This document shows positions 63,248-64,000 of a stretch of DNA of 64,000 bases, piece by piece (the first letter of the stretch is position 1; every line of letters starts with the position of its first letter). The position numbers and the translations under genes are program-made. A model generated the notes under the pieces. It was not told the DNA's origin, made no database searches, and was given only the letters and a program-made list of their open reading frames with translations. Source of the stretch: Selenomonas sputigena_A (GTDB lineage: Bacteria; Bacillota; Negativicutes; Selenomonadales; Selenomonadaceae); contig NZ_CP194411.1 of the NCBI RefSeq assembly GCF_051603425.1, forward strand, positions 1,550,001-1,614,000, read 5' to 3'.

Positions 63248-63991
63248 ATGCTTAGATTATTGGCGGCGGCGCTTTTTCTCGCGTTCGCCGTTGGCTTCTT
63301 TCCGGCCGGGGGAGCTGCTTCGGCAGCAACGGCGCCGCGCTTCACGCAGCAGGTGGAGGCGGCGACATTCCAGCGGTTGGCGGATGAGAAGGTCGAGGCA
63401 CTTCTCGCCGAATTGGGGGAAACGCGGCGTCACGAAGTGATGTTGGTGAAGCCGCCGCGCGACATGCGCCTTCCGCCCGGGGAAGTCACGTTTTCGGCCG
63501 AGGCTCCTGTGGGACTTGCCTACAACCGCCGCACGCCGATCTATGTGACGGCCTATGTGGACGGCAAGCCGTATCGGCGGGCGCTCTGCTACTACAGCAT
63601 ACATGTCTACGATACGGTGCTTGTCGCGGCGCGCAACATCTTTCCGGAAAGCCCGATCAGCGAGGCGGATCTGCGTTTTGAAGAACGCGATGTCTCGAAT
63701 GTGCGCGGCCGTCCCCTGACGGACAAGGGCGAGGCAGTCGGACACGTCGTGAACCGCCTGGTGCAGGCGGGGACGCTTCTTTCGGGAAATCTCATCAAGA
63801 ATCCCATCGTCGTCGAATCGGGTTCGCATGTCCTGATCGTATCGCATTACAACGGCATCGAGGTGCGCGTTTCCGGCATTGCGCTCGGGCGCGGCCGCGT
63901 GGGGCAGAAGATCCGTGTCCGCAATGCGGCTTCGCGCAAGGTGATGCTCGGGCGGGTTGTTGACAGTACGACGGTCGAGTTGGAAAACTGA
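63248..63991 (+). CDS. flgA: flagellar P-ring assembly protein FlgA
   Basis: A 247-residue periplasmic chaperone for FlgI. The N-terminus is a signal peptide (LLAAALFLAFAVGFFPAGG, cleavage near ASA-AT at about residue 25). A central PVYVTAYVDG-type strand and the C-terminal SAF-like region, with SPISEADLRFEERDV, G.LVQAG.LLSGNLIKNP and GRVGQKIRVRN, are typical. Its presence shows that the flagellum has a P ring and the cell an outer membrane. The gene ends nine bases before the window does. Confidence 0.9.
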   Translation: MLRLLAAALFLAFAVGFFPAGGAASAATAPRFTQQVEAATFQRLADEKVEALLAELGETRRHEVMLVKPPRDMRLPPGEVTFSAEAPVGLAYNRRTPIYVTAYVDGKPYRRALCYYSIHVYDTVLVAARNIFPESPISEADLRFEERDVSNVRGRPLTDKGEAVGHVVNRLVQAGTLLSGNLIKNPIVVESGSHVLIVSHYNGIEVRVSGIALGRGRVGQKIRVRNAASRKVMLGRVVDSTTVELEN

Positions 63992-64000
63992 ACCGAGGTG

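Overview
The window comes from a Gram-negative-type Firmicute of the class Negativicutes, most likely Selenomonas or a close relative. Three things support this. Firmicute housekeeping blocks are present (rapZ–yvcK–whiA, the SCIFF peptide system, an mbl/mreB gene next to flgF–flgG). FlgA, a P-ring assembly factor of diderm flagella, lies beside them. Base composition is moderately GC-rich with G/C-ending codons, which also generates many long antisense shadow ORFs. No rRNA, tRNA or CRISPR array was seen.

Positions 1–35.7 kb form one long, densely packed, rightward glycan-modification island. Starts and stops mostly overlap (ATGA or TGATG) and no clear internal terminator was seen. In order it holds: two near-identical GT2 glycosyltransferases; a LicC/PntC-like nucleotidyltransferase and a PEP mutase with an N-terminal cytidylyltransferase-like domain (phosphonate C–P bond formation); three paralogous cytoplasmic sulfatase/alkaline-phosphatase-fold proteins interleaved with glycosyltransferases; a NeuB-like synthase, KdsC-like phosphatase and acetolactate-synthase-like ThDP enzyme; three FkbM methyltransferases; two radical SAM/SPASM enzymes; the CDP-3,6-dideoxyhexose genes rfbF, rfbH and rfbG, scattered over 13 kb; a sugar C-methyltransferase; a GT9 and other glycosyltransferases; and finally a FliB-type flagellin lysine-N-methylase. 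The FliB gene, the absence of polymerase or export genes, and the motile setting suggest that flagellin is the acceptor. That is an inference.

Positions 35.7–40.7 kb hold a broken Rpn-family gene, fumC with a membrane methyltransferase, a Nudix hydrolase, a two-gene unit (small membrane protein plus HMA-like domain) behind a consensus promoter, and a convergent membrane-anchored protein. Positions 40.7–50.3 kb carry an amino-sugar pair (ROK kinase, nagA), two tandem Cof-type HAD phosphatases, rapZ–yvcK–whiA, a polysaccharide deacetylase and an unknown secreted protein.

Positions 50.3–58.6 kb carry threonine aldolase, the SCIFF ranthipeptide precursor and its radical SAM maturase, type II NADH dehydrogenase, arabinose-5-phosphate isomerase and succinyl-CoA ligase (sucCD).

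Positions 58.6–64 kb hold an intact Rpn-family nuclease/transposase gene bracketed by copies of a palindromic repeat of about 107 bp, then mbl/mreB, flgF, flgG and flgA. More copies of the repeat sit between the flagellar genes. Stem changes between copies are compensated, which suggests that the folded form is maintained. A decayed copy also seems to lie inside the glycan island at 4.52 kb.
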